NCBI RefSeq assembly: GCF_000003605.2
Contig: NW_003141231.1
Location: 1 to 23,866 of the forward strand
Direction of reading: 5' to 3'
DNA: 23,866 nt
From: Saccoglossus kowalevskii
Lineage: Eukaryota; Hemichordata; Enteropneusta; Harrimaniidae
Of the stretch, positions 11,172 through 23,100 are shown piece after piece. How positions within the stretch are numbered: position 1 is the first letter of the stretch; every line of letters begins with the position of its first letter. Under the pieces are notes generated by a model. It saw nothing but the letters and a program-made list of their open reading frames with translations. It had not been told where the DNA came from and ran no database searches. The translations under genes were made by a program, and so were the position numbers.

Positions 11172-12661
11172 ACCAACAGAGGAATTCCAGTAACTCATTC
11201 ATATACCCGACATACTAATTGAGACGTTTACAGCATCAAGCCAACAGAGAAATTCCAATAACAAGTTCATATACCAAGCATATTATTTGAGACGTTTACA
11301 CCATCAAGTCAACAGAGAAATTCCAGTAACACGTTCATATACCAGACATATTAGTTGAAATGTTTACAGCATCAAGCCAACAGAGAAATTCCAGTAACGC
11401 GTTCATATACCAGACATATTAGTTGAGACGTTTACAGCATCAAGCCAACAGAGAAATTCCAGTAACACGTTCATATACCAGACATATTAGTTGAGACGTT
11501 TACACCCTCAAGCCAACAGAGAAATTCCATTAACACGTTCATATACCAGACATATTAGTTGAAATGTTTACAGCATCAAACCAACAGAGGAATTCAATTA
11601 ACACGTTGATATACCATTCATATTAGTTGAGACGTTTACTCCACCAAACCAACAGAGAAATTCCTGTAACACGTTCATATACCCGAACTATTAATTGAGA
11701 CGTTTACAGCATCAAGCCAACAGAGAAATTCCAGAAACACGTTCATAGACCAGACATATTAGTTGAGACGTTTACACCATCAAGTCAACAGAGAAATTCC
11801 AGAAACACGTACATATACCAGACATATCAGTTGAGACGTTTAACAATCAAGCCAACAGAGAAATTCCATTAACACGTTCATATACCAGACATATTAATTG
11901 AGACGTTTACAGCAACAGTACAACAGAGAAAATTCCAGTAACACGTACATATAGCAGACATATCAGTTGAGACGTTTAACAATCAAGCCAACAGAGGAAT
12001 TCCATTAACACGTTCATATACCAGACATATTAATTGAGACGTTTACAGCAACAATGCAACAGAGAAATTCCAGTAACACGTAAATATACCATACATATCA
12101 GTTGAGGCGTTTAACAATCAAGCCAACAGAGAAATCCCAGTAACACGTTCATATACCAGACATATTAGTTGAGACGTTTACACCATCAAGTCAACAGAGA
12201 AATTCCAGAAACACGTACATATACCAGACATATCAGTTGAGACGTTTAACAATCAAGCCAACAGAGAAATTCCATTAACACGTTCATATACCAGACATAT
12301 TAATTGAGACGTTTACAGCAACAATACAACAGAGAAATTCCAGTAACACGTACATATAGCAGACATATCAGTTGAGACGTTTAACAATCAAGCCAACAGA
12401 GAACTTCCAGTAACAAGTTCATATACCAGGCATATTAGTTGAGACGTTTACACCATCAAGTCAACAGAGAAATTCCAGTAACACGTTCATATACCAGACA
12501 TATTAGTTGAAATATTTACAGCATCAAGCCAACAGAGAAATTGCAGTAACACGTTCACATACGAGACATATTAGTTGAGACGTTTACAGCATCAAGCCAA
12601 CAGAGATGTTCCAGTAACACGTTCATATACCAGACATATTAGTTGAGACGTTTACACCATC
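11171..12661 (+). repeat. 22-monomer tandem duplication, unit 1
   Basis: This unit and the next match base for base over long stretches at 1,492 bases. Shared rare markers are CATACTAATTG (11211 and 12703), TAACGCG (11395 and 12887), ACACCCTCAAG (11503 and 12995), GGAATTCAATTAAC (11589 and 13081) and CTCCACCAAACC. An extra A in GAGAAAATTCC at about 11930 reduces the offset to 1,491. Private differences include CACGTAAATATACC near 12080, where unit 2 has CACGTACATATACC. The CACGTAAATATACC form also occurs near 4280, so unit 1 keeps the version shared with the 3.0-kb block. Confidence 0.88.
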
Positions 12662-12680
12662 TAACCAACAGAGGAATTCC
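12645..12680 (+). other. Chimeric junction between the two 22-monomer units
   Basis: Here ACACCATC of one subtype runs straight into TAACCAACAGAGGAATTCC of another, giving CACCATCTAACCAAC. The normal partners are ACACCATCAAGCCAAC (as in unit 2 at about 14145) and GCATCAAACCAAC (as at about 11165). The change of subtype inside a monomer, exactly where unit 1 stops and unit 2 starts, marks the recombination point. The T at the join belongs to neither parent. Confidence 0.8.
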
Positions 12681-14152
12681 AGTAACTCATTCATATACCC
12701 GACATACTAATTGAGACGTTTACAGCATCAAGCCAACAGAGAAATTCCAATAACAAGTTCATATACCAAGCATATTATTTGAGACGTTTACACCATCAAG
12801 TCAACAGAGAAATTCCAGTAACACGTTCATATACCAGACATATTAGTTGAAATGTTTACAGCATCAAGCCAACAGAGAAATTCCAGTAACGCGTTCATAT
12901 ACCAGACATATTAGTTGAGACGTTTACAGCATCAAGCCAACAGAGAAATTCCAGTAACACGTTCATATACCAGACATATTAGTTGAGACGTTTACACCCT
13001 CAAGCCAACAGAGAAATTCCATTAACACGTTCATATACCAGACATATTAGTTGAAATGTTTACAGCATCAAACCAACAGAGGAATTCAATTAACACGTTG
13101 ATATACCATTCATATTAGTTGAGACGTTTACTCCACCAAACCAACAGAGAAATTCCTGTAACACGTTCATATACCCGAACTATTAATTGAGACGTTTACA
13201 GCATCAAGCCAACAGAGAAATTCCAGAAACACGTTCATAGACCAGACATATTAGTTGAGACGTTTACACCATCAAGTCAACAGAGAAATTCCAGAAACAC
13301 GTACATATACCAGACATATCAGTTGAGACGTTTAACAATCAAGCCAACAGAGAAATTCCATTAACACGTTCATATACCAGACATATTAATTGAGACGTTT
13401 ACAGCAACAGTACAACAGAGAAATTCCAGTAACACGTACATATAGCAGACATATCAGTTGAGACGTTTAACAATCAAGCCAACAGAGGAATTCCATTAAC
13501 ACGTTCATATACCAGACATATTAATTGAGACGTTTACAGCAACAATGCAACAGAGAAATTCCAGTAACACGTACATATACCATACATATCAGTTGAGGCG
13601 TTTAACAATCAAGCCAACAGAGAAATCCCAGTAACACGTTCATATACCAGACATATTAGTTGAGACGTTTACACCATCAAGTCAACAGAGAAATTCCAGA
13701 AACACGTACATATACCAGACATATCAGTTGAGACGTTTAACAATCAAGCCAACAGAGAAATTCCATTAACACGTTCATATACCAGACATATTAATTGAGA
13801 CGTTTACAGCATCAAGTCAACAGAGAAATTCCAGTAACACGTACATATAGCAGACATATCAGTTGAGACGTTTAACAATCAAGCCAACAGAGAACTTCCA
13901 GTAACAAGTTCATATACCAGGCATATTAGTTGAGACGTTTACACCATCAAGTCAACAGAGAAATTCCAGTAACACGTTCATATACCAGACATATTAGTTG
14001 AAATATTTACAGCATCAAGCCAACAGAGAAATTGCAGTAACACGTTCACATACGAGACATATTAGTTGAGACGTTTACAGCATCAAGCCAACAGAGATGT
14101 TCCAGTAACACGTTCATATACCAGACATATTAGTTGAGACGTTTACACCATC
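12662..14152 (+). repeat. 22-monomer tandem duplication, unit 2
   Basis: This is the second unit of the 1,492-bp duplication. From about 13097 it also belongs to the copy of the 3.0-kb block. It differs from unit 1 at a handful of sites. Around 13805 it has GCATCAAGTCAACAG where unit 1 has GCAACAATACAAC, a multi-base replacement matching another subtype and therefore more like a short conversion tract than separate mutations. Confidence 0.86.
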
Positions 14153-15935
14153 AAGCCAACAGAGAAATTCCATTAACACGTTCATATACCAGACATATTA
14201 GTTGACATGTTTACAGCATCAAACCAACAGAGGAATTCCAGTAACACGTTCATATACCAGACATATTAGTTGACATGTTTACAGCATCAAACCAACAGAG
14301 GAATTCCAGTAACTCATTCATATACCCGACATATTAATTGAGACGTTTACAGCATCAAGCCAACAGAGAAATTCCAATAACAAGTTCATATACCAAGCAT
14401 ATTATTTGAGAAGTTTACACCATCAAGTCAACAGAGAAATTCCAGTAACACGTTCATATACCAGACATATTAGTTGAAATGTTTACAGCATCAAGCCAAC
14501 AGAGAAATTCCAGTAACACGTTCATATACCAGACATATCAGTTGAGACGTTTAACAATCAAGCCAACAGAGAAATTCCATTAACACGTTCATATATCAGA
14601 CATATTAATTGAGACGTTTACAGCAACAGTACAACAGAGAAATTCCAGTAACACGTACATATAGCAGACATATCAGTTGAGACGTTTAACAATCAAGCCA
14701 ACAGAGGAATTCCATTAACACGTTCATATACCAGACATATTAATTGAGACGTTTACAGCAACAATGCAACAGAGAAATTCCAGTAACACGTACATATACC
14801 ATACATATCAGTTGAAGCGTTTAACAATCAAGCCAACAGAGAAATCCCAGTAACACGTTCATATACCAGACATATTAGTTGAGACGTTTACACCATCAAG
14901 TCAACAGAGAAATTCCAGAAACACGTACATATAGCAGACATATCAGTTGAGACGTTTAACAATCAAGCCAACAGAGAACTTCCAGTAACAAGTTCATATA
15001 CCAGGCATATTAGTTGAGACGTTTACACCATCAAGTCAACAGAGACATTCCAGTAACACGTTCATATACCAGACATATTAGTTGAAATATTTACAGCATC
15101 AAGCCAACAGAGAAATTGCAGTAACACGTTCACATACGAGACATATTAGTTGAGACGTTTACAGCATCAAGCCAACAGAGATGTTCCAGTAACACGTTCA
15201 TATACCAGACATATTAGTTGAGACGTTTACACCATCAAGCCAACAGAGAAATTCCATTAACACGTTCATATACCAGACATATTAGTTGATATGTTTACAG
15301 CATCAAACCAACAGAGGAATTCCAGTAACACGTTCATATACCAGACATATTAGTTGACATGTTTACAGCATCAAACCAACAGAGGAATTCCAGTAACTCA
15401 TTCATATACCCGACATATTAATTGAGACGTTTACAGCATCAAGCCAACAGAGAAATTCCAATAACAAGTTCATATACCAAGCATATTATTTGAGAAGTTT
15501 ACACCATCAAGTCAACAGAGAAATTCCAGTAACACGTTCATATACCAGACATATTAGTTGAAATGTTTACAGCATCAAGCCAACAGAGAAATTCCAGTAA
15601 CACGTTCATATACCAGACATATTAGTTGAGACGTTTACAGCATCAAGCCAACAGAGAAATTCCAGTAACACGTCCATATACCAGACATATTAGTTGAGAC
15701 GTTTACACCCTCAAGCCAACAGAGAAATTCCATTAACACGTTCATATACCAGACATATTAGTTGAAATGTTTACAGCATCAAACCAACAGAGGAATTCCA
15801 TTAACACGTTGATATACCATTCATATTAGTTGAGACGTTTACTCCACCAAGCCAACAGAGAAATTCCTGTAACACGTTCATATACCCGACCTATTAATTG
15901 AGACGTTTACAGCATCAAGCCAACAGAGAAATTCC
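13097..15935 (+). repeat. Higher-order block, copy 2 (partner 3805–6780)
   Basis: It carries the same subtype order as 3805–6780, including the 18-monomer internal duplication (AACAGTAC at 13406 and 14625, again 1,219 apart) and its chimeric join at about 14507–14573. It is 136 bases shorter because two monomers are missing near 14930. Single-base differences from copy 1 are few, for example GTTGAAGCG here against GTTGAGGCG near 14813. Confidence 0.85.
14910..14985 (+). other. Two-monomer deletion junction
   Basis: A copy that starts with TTCCAGAAACACGTACATA continues with TAGCAGACATATCAG. In the related block at about 5615–5790 these two halves belong to copies two monomers apart, separated by a TTCCATTAACACG/GCAACAATACAAC monomer. 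The offset to that block drops from 9,292 to 9,156 here. The join lies within identical sequence, so its exact base cannot be placed. Confidence 0.78.
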
Positions 15936-15959
15936 AGAAACACGTTCATAGACCAGACA

Positions 15960-16750
15960 TATTAGTTGAGACGTTTACACCATCAAGTCAACAGAGAAAT
16001 TCCAGAAACACGTACATATACCAGACATATCAGTTGAGAAGTTTAACAATCAAGCCAACAGAGAAATTCCATTAACACGTTCATATACCAGACATATTAA
16101 TTGAGACGTTTACAGCAACAATACAACAGAGAAATTCCATTAACACGTACATATAGCAGACATATCAATTGAGACGTTTAACAATCAAGCCAACAGAGAA
16201 ATCCCAGTAACACGTTCATATACCAGACATATTAGTTGAGATGTTTACAGCATCAAGCCAACAGAAAAATTCCTGTAACACGTTCATATACCCGACATAT
16301 TAATTGAGACGTTTGCAGTATCAAGCCAACAGAAAAATTCAAGTAACAAGTTCATATACCCGGCATATTAGTTGAAATGTTTACAGCATCAAGCCAACAG
16401 AGAAATTCAAGTAATAAGTTCATAACCCAGACATATTAATTGAGACATTTACAGCAACAATGCAACAGAGAAATTCAAGTAACATGTACATATACCAGAC
16501 ATATCAGTTGAGACGTTTAACAATCAAGGCAACAGAGAAATCCCAGTAACACGTTCATACACCAGACATATTAGTTGAGATGTTTACATCATCAAGCCAA
16601 CATAAATATTCCTGTAACACGTTCATATACCCGACCTATTAATTGAGACGTTTACAGCATCAAGCCAACAGAGAAATTCCAGAAACACGTTCATAGACCA
16701 GACATATTAGTTGAGACGTTTACACCATCAAGTCAACAGAGAAATTCCAG
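15960..16750 (+). repeat. Three-copy block, copy 2
   Basis: Markers GTTGAGAAGTTTAAC (16033), GTTTGCAGTATC (about 16312) and TTCATAACCCAGAC (about 16420) occur in the same order and spacing as at 2400–3190. Private changes include AGTAATAAGTTC, GAGACATTTACAGC and CAACATAAATATTCC. From about 16625 it overlaps the copy of the 1500–2765 block. Confidence 0.82.
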
Positions 16751-17890
16751 AAGCACGTTCATATACCAGACATATTAGTTGAAATGTTTACAGCATCAAA
16801 CCATCAGAGGAATTCCAGTAACTCATTCATATACCCGGCATATTAATTGAGACGTTTACAGCATCAAGCCAACAGAGAACTTCCAGTTACAAGTTCGTAT
16901 ACCAGGCATATTAGTTGAGACGTTTACACCATCAAGTCAACAGAGAAATTCCAGTAACACGTTCATATACCAGACATATTAGTTGAAATGTTTACAGCAT
17001 CAAGCCAACAGAGAAATTCCTGTAACACGTTCATATACCAGACATATTAGTTGAGACGTTTACAGCATCAAGCCAACAGAGAAATTCCAGTAACACGTTC
17101 ATATACCAGACATATTAGTTGAAATGTTTACAGCATCAAGCCAACAGAGAAATTCCAGTAACACGTTCATATACCAGACATATTAGTTGAGACGTTTACA
17201 GCATCAAGCCAAGAGAGAAATTCCAGTAACACGTTCATATACCAGACATATTAGTTGAGACGTTTACACCATCAAGCCAACAGAGAAATTCCATTAACAC
17301 GTTCATATACCAGACATATTAGTTGAAATGTTTACAACATCAAACCAACAGAGGAATTCCATTAACACGTTGGTATACCATTCATATTAGTTGGGACGTT
17401 TACTCCACCATGCCAACAGAGAAATTCCTGTAACACGTTCATATACCCGACCTATTAATTGAGACGTTTACAGCATCAAGCCAACAGAGAAATTCCAGAA
17501 ACACGTTCATAGACCAGACATATTAGTTGAGACGTTTACACCATCAAGTCAACAGAGAAATTCCAGAAACACGTACATATACCAGACATATCAGTTGAGA
17601 AGTTTAACAATCAAGCCAACAGAGAAATTCCATTAACACGTTCATATACCAGACATATTAATTGAGACGTTTACAGCAACAATACAACAGAGAAATTCCA
17701 GTAACACGTACATATAGCAGACATATCAGTTGAGACGTTTAACAATCAAGCCAACAGAGAAATCCCTGTAACACGTTCATATACCAGACATATTATTTGA
17801 GATGTTTACAGCATCAAACCAACAGAAAAATTCCTGTAACACGTTCATATACCCGACATATTAATTGAGACGTTTGCAGTATCAAGCCAA
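16625..17890 (+). repeat. 1.26-kb higher-order block, copy 2 (partner 1500–2765)
   Basis: This copy is nearly identical to 1500–2765. It has the expected CCTGTAACACG and CTATTAATTGAG at the two places where the partner has a base gained and a base lost. The match ends near 17890: this copy continues CAACAAAAAAATTCAAG as at 10833, and the partner continues CAACAGAAAAATTCAAG. Confidence 0.85.
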
Positions 17891-18341
17891 CAAAAAAATT
17901 CAAGTAACAAGTTCATATACCTGACATATTAGTTGAGACGTTTACACCATCAAGCCAACAGAGAAACTCCATTAACACGTTCATATACCAGACATATTAG
18001 CTGAAATGTTTACAGCATCAAACCAACAGTAGAATTCCAGTAACACGTTCATATACCAGACATATTAGTTGACATGTTTACAGCATCAAACCAACAGAGA
18101 AATTCCAGTAACTCATTCATATACCCGACATATTAATTGAGACGTTTACAGCATCAAGCCAACATAGAAATTCCAATAACAAGTTCATATACCAGACATA
18201 TTAGTTGAGACGTTTACAGCATCAAGCCAACAGAGAAATTCCAGTAATATGTTCATATACCAGACATATTAGTTGAGACGTTTACACCATCAAGCCAACA
18301 GAGAAATTCCATTAACACGTTCATATACCAGACATATTAGT
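17890..18341 (+). repeat. Satellite segment related to 7855–8100
   Basis: Monomers with TTCAAGTAACAAG/ATACCTGAC, then GAGAAACTCCATTAAC, then GCTGAAATG follow the order at 7861–8040 (offset about 10,036). After about 18120 come an AACTCATTCATATACCCG copy and a TTCCAATAAC copy with CAACATAGAAATTCC. AGTAATATGTTC near 18245 is a form I see nowhere else. Confidence 0.7.
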
Positions 18342-18939
18342 TGAAATGTTTACAGCATCAAACCAACAGAGGAATTCCATTAACACGTTGATATACCAGG
18401 CATATTAGTTGAGACGTTTACTCCATGAAGCCAACAGAGAAATTCCTGTAACACGTTCATATACCCGACCTATTAATTGAGACGTTTACAGCATCAAGCC
18501 AACAGAGAAATTCCAGAAGCACGTTCATATACCAGACATATTAGTTGAAATGTTTACAGCATCAAACCAACAGAGGAATTCGAGTAACTCATGCATATAC
18601 CCGACATATTAATTGAGACGTTTACACCATCAAGCCAACAGAGAACTTCCAGTAACAAGTTCATATACCAGGCATATTAGTTGAGATGTTTACACCATCA
18701 AGTCAACAGAGAAATTCCAGTAGCACGTTCATATACCAGACATATTAGTTGAAATGTTTACAGCATCAAGCCAACAGAGAAATTGCAGTAACACGTTCAC
18801 ATACGAGACATATTAGTTGAGACGTTTACAGCATCAAGCCAACAGAGAAATTCCAGTAACACGTTCATATACCAGACATATTAGTTGAGACGTTTACACC
18901 ATCAAGCCAACAGAGAAATTCAAGTAACAAGTTCATATA
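18341..18939 (+). repeat. Block paired with 8101–8645
   Basis: It shares GAATTCGAGTAACTCATGC (about 18576) and the monomers on either side with 8101–8645. The last CACGTTGATATACC landmark copy in the window is at 18387. Unlike the partner, this copy runs on without the indel cluster, which makes it the best internal reference for judging 8645–8800. Confidence 0.75.
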
Positions 18940-19993
18940 CCAGATATATTAATTGAGACGTTTACAGCAACAATGCAACAGAGAAATTTCCAGTAACACG
19001 TACATATACCAGACATATCAATTGAGACGTTTAACAATCAAGGCAACAGAGAAATCCCAGTAACACGTTCATACACCAGACATATTAGTTGAGATGTTTA
19101 CAACATCAAGCCAACAGAAATATTCCTGTAACACGTTCATACACCCGACCTATTAATTGAGACGTTTACAGCATCAAGCCAACAGAGAAATTCCAGTAAC
19201 AAGTTCATATACCAGGCATATTAGTTGAGACGTTTACACCATCAAGTCAACAGAGAAATTCCAGTAACACGTTCATATACCAGACATATTAGTTGAAATG
19301 TTTACAGCATCAAGCCAACAGAGAAATTGCAGTAACACGTTCACATACGAGACATATTAGTTGAGACGTTTACAGCATCAAGCCAACAGAGAAATTCCAG
19401 TAACACGTTCATATACCAGACATATTAGTTGAGACGTTTACACCATCAAGCCAACAGAGAAATTCCATTAACACGTTCATATACCAGACATATTAGCTGA
19501 AATGTTTACAGCATCAAACCAACAGAGGAATTCCAGTAACACGTTCATATACCGGACATATTAATTGAGACGTTTACAGCAACAATGCAACAGAGAAATT
19601 CCAGTAACACTTTCATATACCAGACATATCAGTTGAGATGTTTACATCATCAAGCCAACAGAAAAATTCCAGTAACACGTACATATACCAGACATATCAG
19701 TTGAGACGTTTAACAATCAAGCCAACAGAGAAATTCCAATAACACGTTCATATACCAGACATATTAGTTGAGACGTTTACAGCATCAAGCCAACCGAGAA
19801 ATTCAAGTAACAAGTTTATATACCAGACATATTAATTGAGACGTTTACAGCAACAATGCAACAGAAAAATTCCAGTAACACGTACATATACCAGACATAT
19901 CAGTTGAGACGTTTAACAATCAAGCCAACAGAGAAATTCCATTAACACGTTCATATACCAGACATATTAGTTGAGACGTTTACAGCATCAATG
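18939..19993 (+). repeat. Mixed satellite segment, first part matching 1–370
   Basis: The first 370 bases correspond to the window start. Then come a TTGCAGTAAC/TTCACATACGAG copy and a GCTGAAATG copy. Near 19605–19675 one monomer begins like the 67-bp type (CATATCAGTTG) but ends GAGATGTTTACATCATC, a chimera consistent with loss of a monomer. Forms such as AACACTTTCATA, CAACCGAGAAATTC and AAGTTTATATACC are private to this stretch. Confidence 0.7.
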
Positions 19994-20863
19994 CAACAGA
20001 GAAATTCCAGTAACACGTACATATACCATACATATCAGTTGAGGCGTTAACAATCAAGCCAACAGAGAAATCCCAGTAACACGTTCATATACCAGACATA
20101 TTAGTTGAGACGTTTACACCATCAAGTCAACAGAGAAATTCCAGAAACACGTACATATACCAGACATATCAGTTGAGACGTTTAACAATCAAGCCAACAG
20201 AGAAATTCCATTAACACGTTCATATACCAGACATATTAATTGAGACGTTTACAGCAACAATACAACAGAGAAATTCCAGTAACACGTACATATAGCAGAC
20301 ATATCAGTTGAGACGTTTAACAATCAAGCCAACAGAGAACTTCCAGTAACAAGTTCATATACCAGGCATATTAGTTGAGACGTTTACACCATCAAGTCAA
20401 CAGAGACATTCCAGTAACACGTTCATATACCAGACATATTAGTTGAAATATTTACAGCATCAAGCCAACAGAGAAATTGCAGTAACACGTTCACATACGA
20501 GACATATTAGTTGAGACGTTTACAGCATCAAGCCAACAGAGATGTTCCAGTAACACGTTCATATACCAGACAAATTAGTTGAGACGTTTACACCATCAAG
20601 CCAACAGAGAAATTCCATTAACACGTTCATTTACCAGGACATATTAGTTGAGACGTTTACAGCATCAAACCAACAGAGGAATTCCAGTAACACGTTCATA
20701 TACCAGACATATTAGTTGACATGTTTACAGCATCAAACCAACAGAGGAATTCCAGTAACTCATTCATATACCCGACATATTAATTGAGACGTTTACAGCA
20801 TCAAGCCAACAGAGAAATTCCAATAACAAGTTCATATACCAAGCATATTATTTGAGAAGTTTA
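19993..20863 (+). repeat. 13-monomer block, copy of 5475–6345
   Basis: The block matches 5475–6345 at an offset of 14,518. Secure markers are GAGACATTCCAG, ACAAATTAGTTGAG (about 6052 and 20570), CATTTACCAGGACATATT (about 6111 and 20629) and CCAAGCATATTATTTGAGAAG (6321 and 20839). The inserted G of CCAGGACAT is shared, so this copy derives from the second 18-monomer unit of 4080–6440, not from the equivalent near 15 kb, which lacks it. The GAGGCGTTAAC form near 20042 is short by bases kept at 5520. Confidence 0.82.
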
Positions 20864-21065
20864 CACCATCAAGTCAACAGAGAAATTCCAGAAGCACGTT
20901 CATATACCAGACATATTAGTTAAAATGTTTACAGCATCAAACCATCAGAGGAATTCCAGTAACTCATTCATATACCCGGCATATTAATTGAGACGTTTAC
21001 AGCATCAAGCCAACAGAGAAATTCCAGTAACACGTTCATATACCAGACATATTAGTTGAGACGTT
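20863..21065 (+). repeat. Three satellite monomers, shared with 22710–22840
   Basis: A GAAGCACGTTC copy with the rare GTTAAAATGTTTAC and AAACCATCAGAGG is followed by AACTCATTCATATACCCGGC. The GTTAAAATG form occurs again only near 22750; the related copies near 1650 and 16780 have GTTGAAATG. These two sites are therefore closest relatives. Confidence 0.72.
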
Positions 21066-21790
21066 TACACCATTAAGTCAACAGAGAAATTCCAGAAACA
21101 CGTACATATACCAAACATATCAGTTGAGACGTTTAACAATCAAGCCAACAGAGAAATTCCATTAACACGTTCATATACCAGACATATTAATTGAGACGTT
21201 TACAGCAACAATACAACAGAGAAATTCCAGTAACACGTACATATAGCAGACATATCAGTTGAGACGTTTAACAATTAAGCCAACAGAGAACTTCCAGTAA
21301 CAAGTTCATATACCAGGCATATTAGTTGAAACGTTTACACCATCAAGTCAACAGAGAAATTCCAGTAACACGTTCATATACCAGACATATTAGTTGAAAT
21401 ATTTACAGCATCAAGCCAACAGAGATATTGCAGTAACACGTTCACATACGAGACATATTAGTTGAGACGTTTACAGCATCAAGCCAACAGAGATGTTCCA
21501 GTAACACGTTCATATACCAGACATATTAGTTGAGACGTTTACACCATCAAGCCAACGGAGAAATTCCATTAACACGTTCATATACCAGGCATATTAGCTG
21601 AAATGTTTACAGCATCAAACCAACAGAGGAATTCCAGTAACACGTTCATATACCAGACATATTAGTTGACATGTTTACAGCATCAAACCAACAGAGGAAT
21701 TCCAGTAACTCATTCATATACCCGACATATTAATTGAGACGTTTACAGCATCAAGCCAACAGAGAAATTCCAATAACAAGTTCATATACC
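21065..21790 (+). repeat. 11-monomer block, copy 1 (partner 23100–23825)
   Basis: The offset is 2,035 bases, 30 monomers. Shared markers are GTTGAAACG, GAGATATTGCAG (21424 and 23459), AGAGATGTTCC, GGCATATTAGCTGAAATG, GACATG and AACTCATTC. Private changes in this copy are CACCATTAAGTC, ACCAAACATATC, ACAATTAAGCC and CAACGGAGAAATTCC. The match ends where this copy has ACCAGACATATTAG and the partner ACCAAGCATATTATTTG. Confidence 0.8.
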
Positions 21791-21935
21791 AGACATATTA
21801 GTTGAAATGTTTACAGCATCAAGCCAACAGAGAAATTCCAGTAACACGTTCATATACCAGACATATTAGTTGAGATGTTTACAGCATCAAGCCAACAGAG
21901 AAATTCCAGTAACACGTTCATATACCAGACATATT
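21790..21935 (+). repeat. Two majority-type monomers between blocks
   Basis: A GAAATG copy and a GAGATGTTTACAGC copy, otherwise close to the majority sequence, link the two flanking blocks. Nothing but satellite is present. Confidence 0.65.
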
Positions 21936-22725
21936 AGTTGAGACGTTTACACCATCAAGTCAACAGAGAAATTCCAGAAACACGTACATATACCAGACAT
22001 ATCAGTTGAGAAGTTTAACAATCAAGCCAACAGAGAAATTCCATTAACACGTTCATATACCAGACATATTAATTGAGACGTTTACAGCAACAATACAACA
22101 GAGAAATTCCAGTAACACGTACATATAGCAGACATATCAGTTGAGCCGTTTAACAATCAAGCCAACAGAGAAATCCCTGTAACACGTTCATATACCAGAC
22201 ATATTATTTGAGATGTTTACAGCATCAAGCCAACAGAAAAATTCCTGTAACACATTCCTATACCCGACATATTAATTGAGACGTTTGCAGTATCAAGCCA
22301 ACAGAAAAATTCAAGTAACAAGTTCATATACCCGGCATATTAGTTGAAATGTTTACAGCATCAAGCCAACAGAAAAATTCAAGTAACAAGTTCATAACCC
22401 AGACATATTATTTGAGACGTTTACAGCAACAATGCAACAGAGAAATTCAAGTAACATGTACATATACCAGACATATCAGTTGAGACGTTTAACAATCAAG
22501 GCAACAGAGAAATCCCAGTAACACGTTCATACACCAGACATATTAGTTGAGATGTTTACATCATCAAGCCAACAGAAATATTCCTGTAACACGTTCATAT
22601 ACCCGACCTATTAATTGAGACGTTTACAGCATCAAGCCAACAGAGAAATTCCAGAAACACGTTCATAGACCAGACATATTAGTTGAGACGTTTACACCAT
22701 CAAGTCAACAGAGAAATTCCAGAAG
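21935..22725 (+). repeat. Three-copy block, copy 3
   Basis: Markers GTTGAGAAGTTTAAC (22005), GTTTGCAGTATC (about 22285) and TTCATAACCCAGAC (about 22392) keep the order and spacing of the copies at 2400 and 15960. Private changes are GTTGAGCCG near 22142, AACACATTCCTATACCCG near 22250 and ATTATTTGAGACG near 22408. Confidence 0.82.
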
Positions 22726-23100
22726 CACGTTCATATACCAGACATATTAGTTAAAATGTTTACAGCATCAAACCATCAGAGGAATTCCAGTAACTCATTC
22801 ATATACCCGGCATATTAATTGAGACGTTTACAGCATCAAGCCAACAGAGAACTTCCAGTAACAAGTTCATATACCAGGCATATTAGTTGAGACGTTTACA
22901 CCATCAAGTCAACAGAGAAATTCCAGTAACACGTTCATATACCAGACATATTAGTTGAAATGTTTACAGCATCAAGCCAACAGAGAAATTGCAGAAACAC
23001 GTTCACAAACGAGACATATTAGTTGAGACGTTTACAGCATCAAGCCAACAGAGAAATTCCAGTAACACGTTCATATACCAGACATATTAGTTGAGACGTT
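22725..23100 (+). repeat. Satellite segment related to 16745–17020
   Basis: The order GAAGCACGTTC, AAACCATCAGAGG, ACCCGGCATATT, GAACTTCCAGTAACAAG, CACCATCAAGTC resembles 16745–16960. It has GTTAAAATG in place of GTTGAAATG. A TTGCAGAAACACGTTCACAAACGAG copy near 22988 is a private version of the TTCACATACGAG subtype. Confidence 0.7.
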
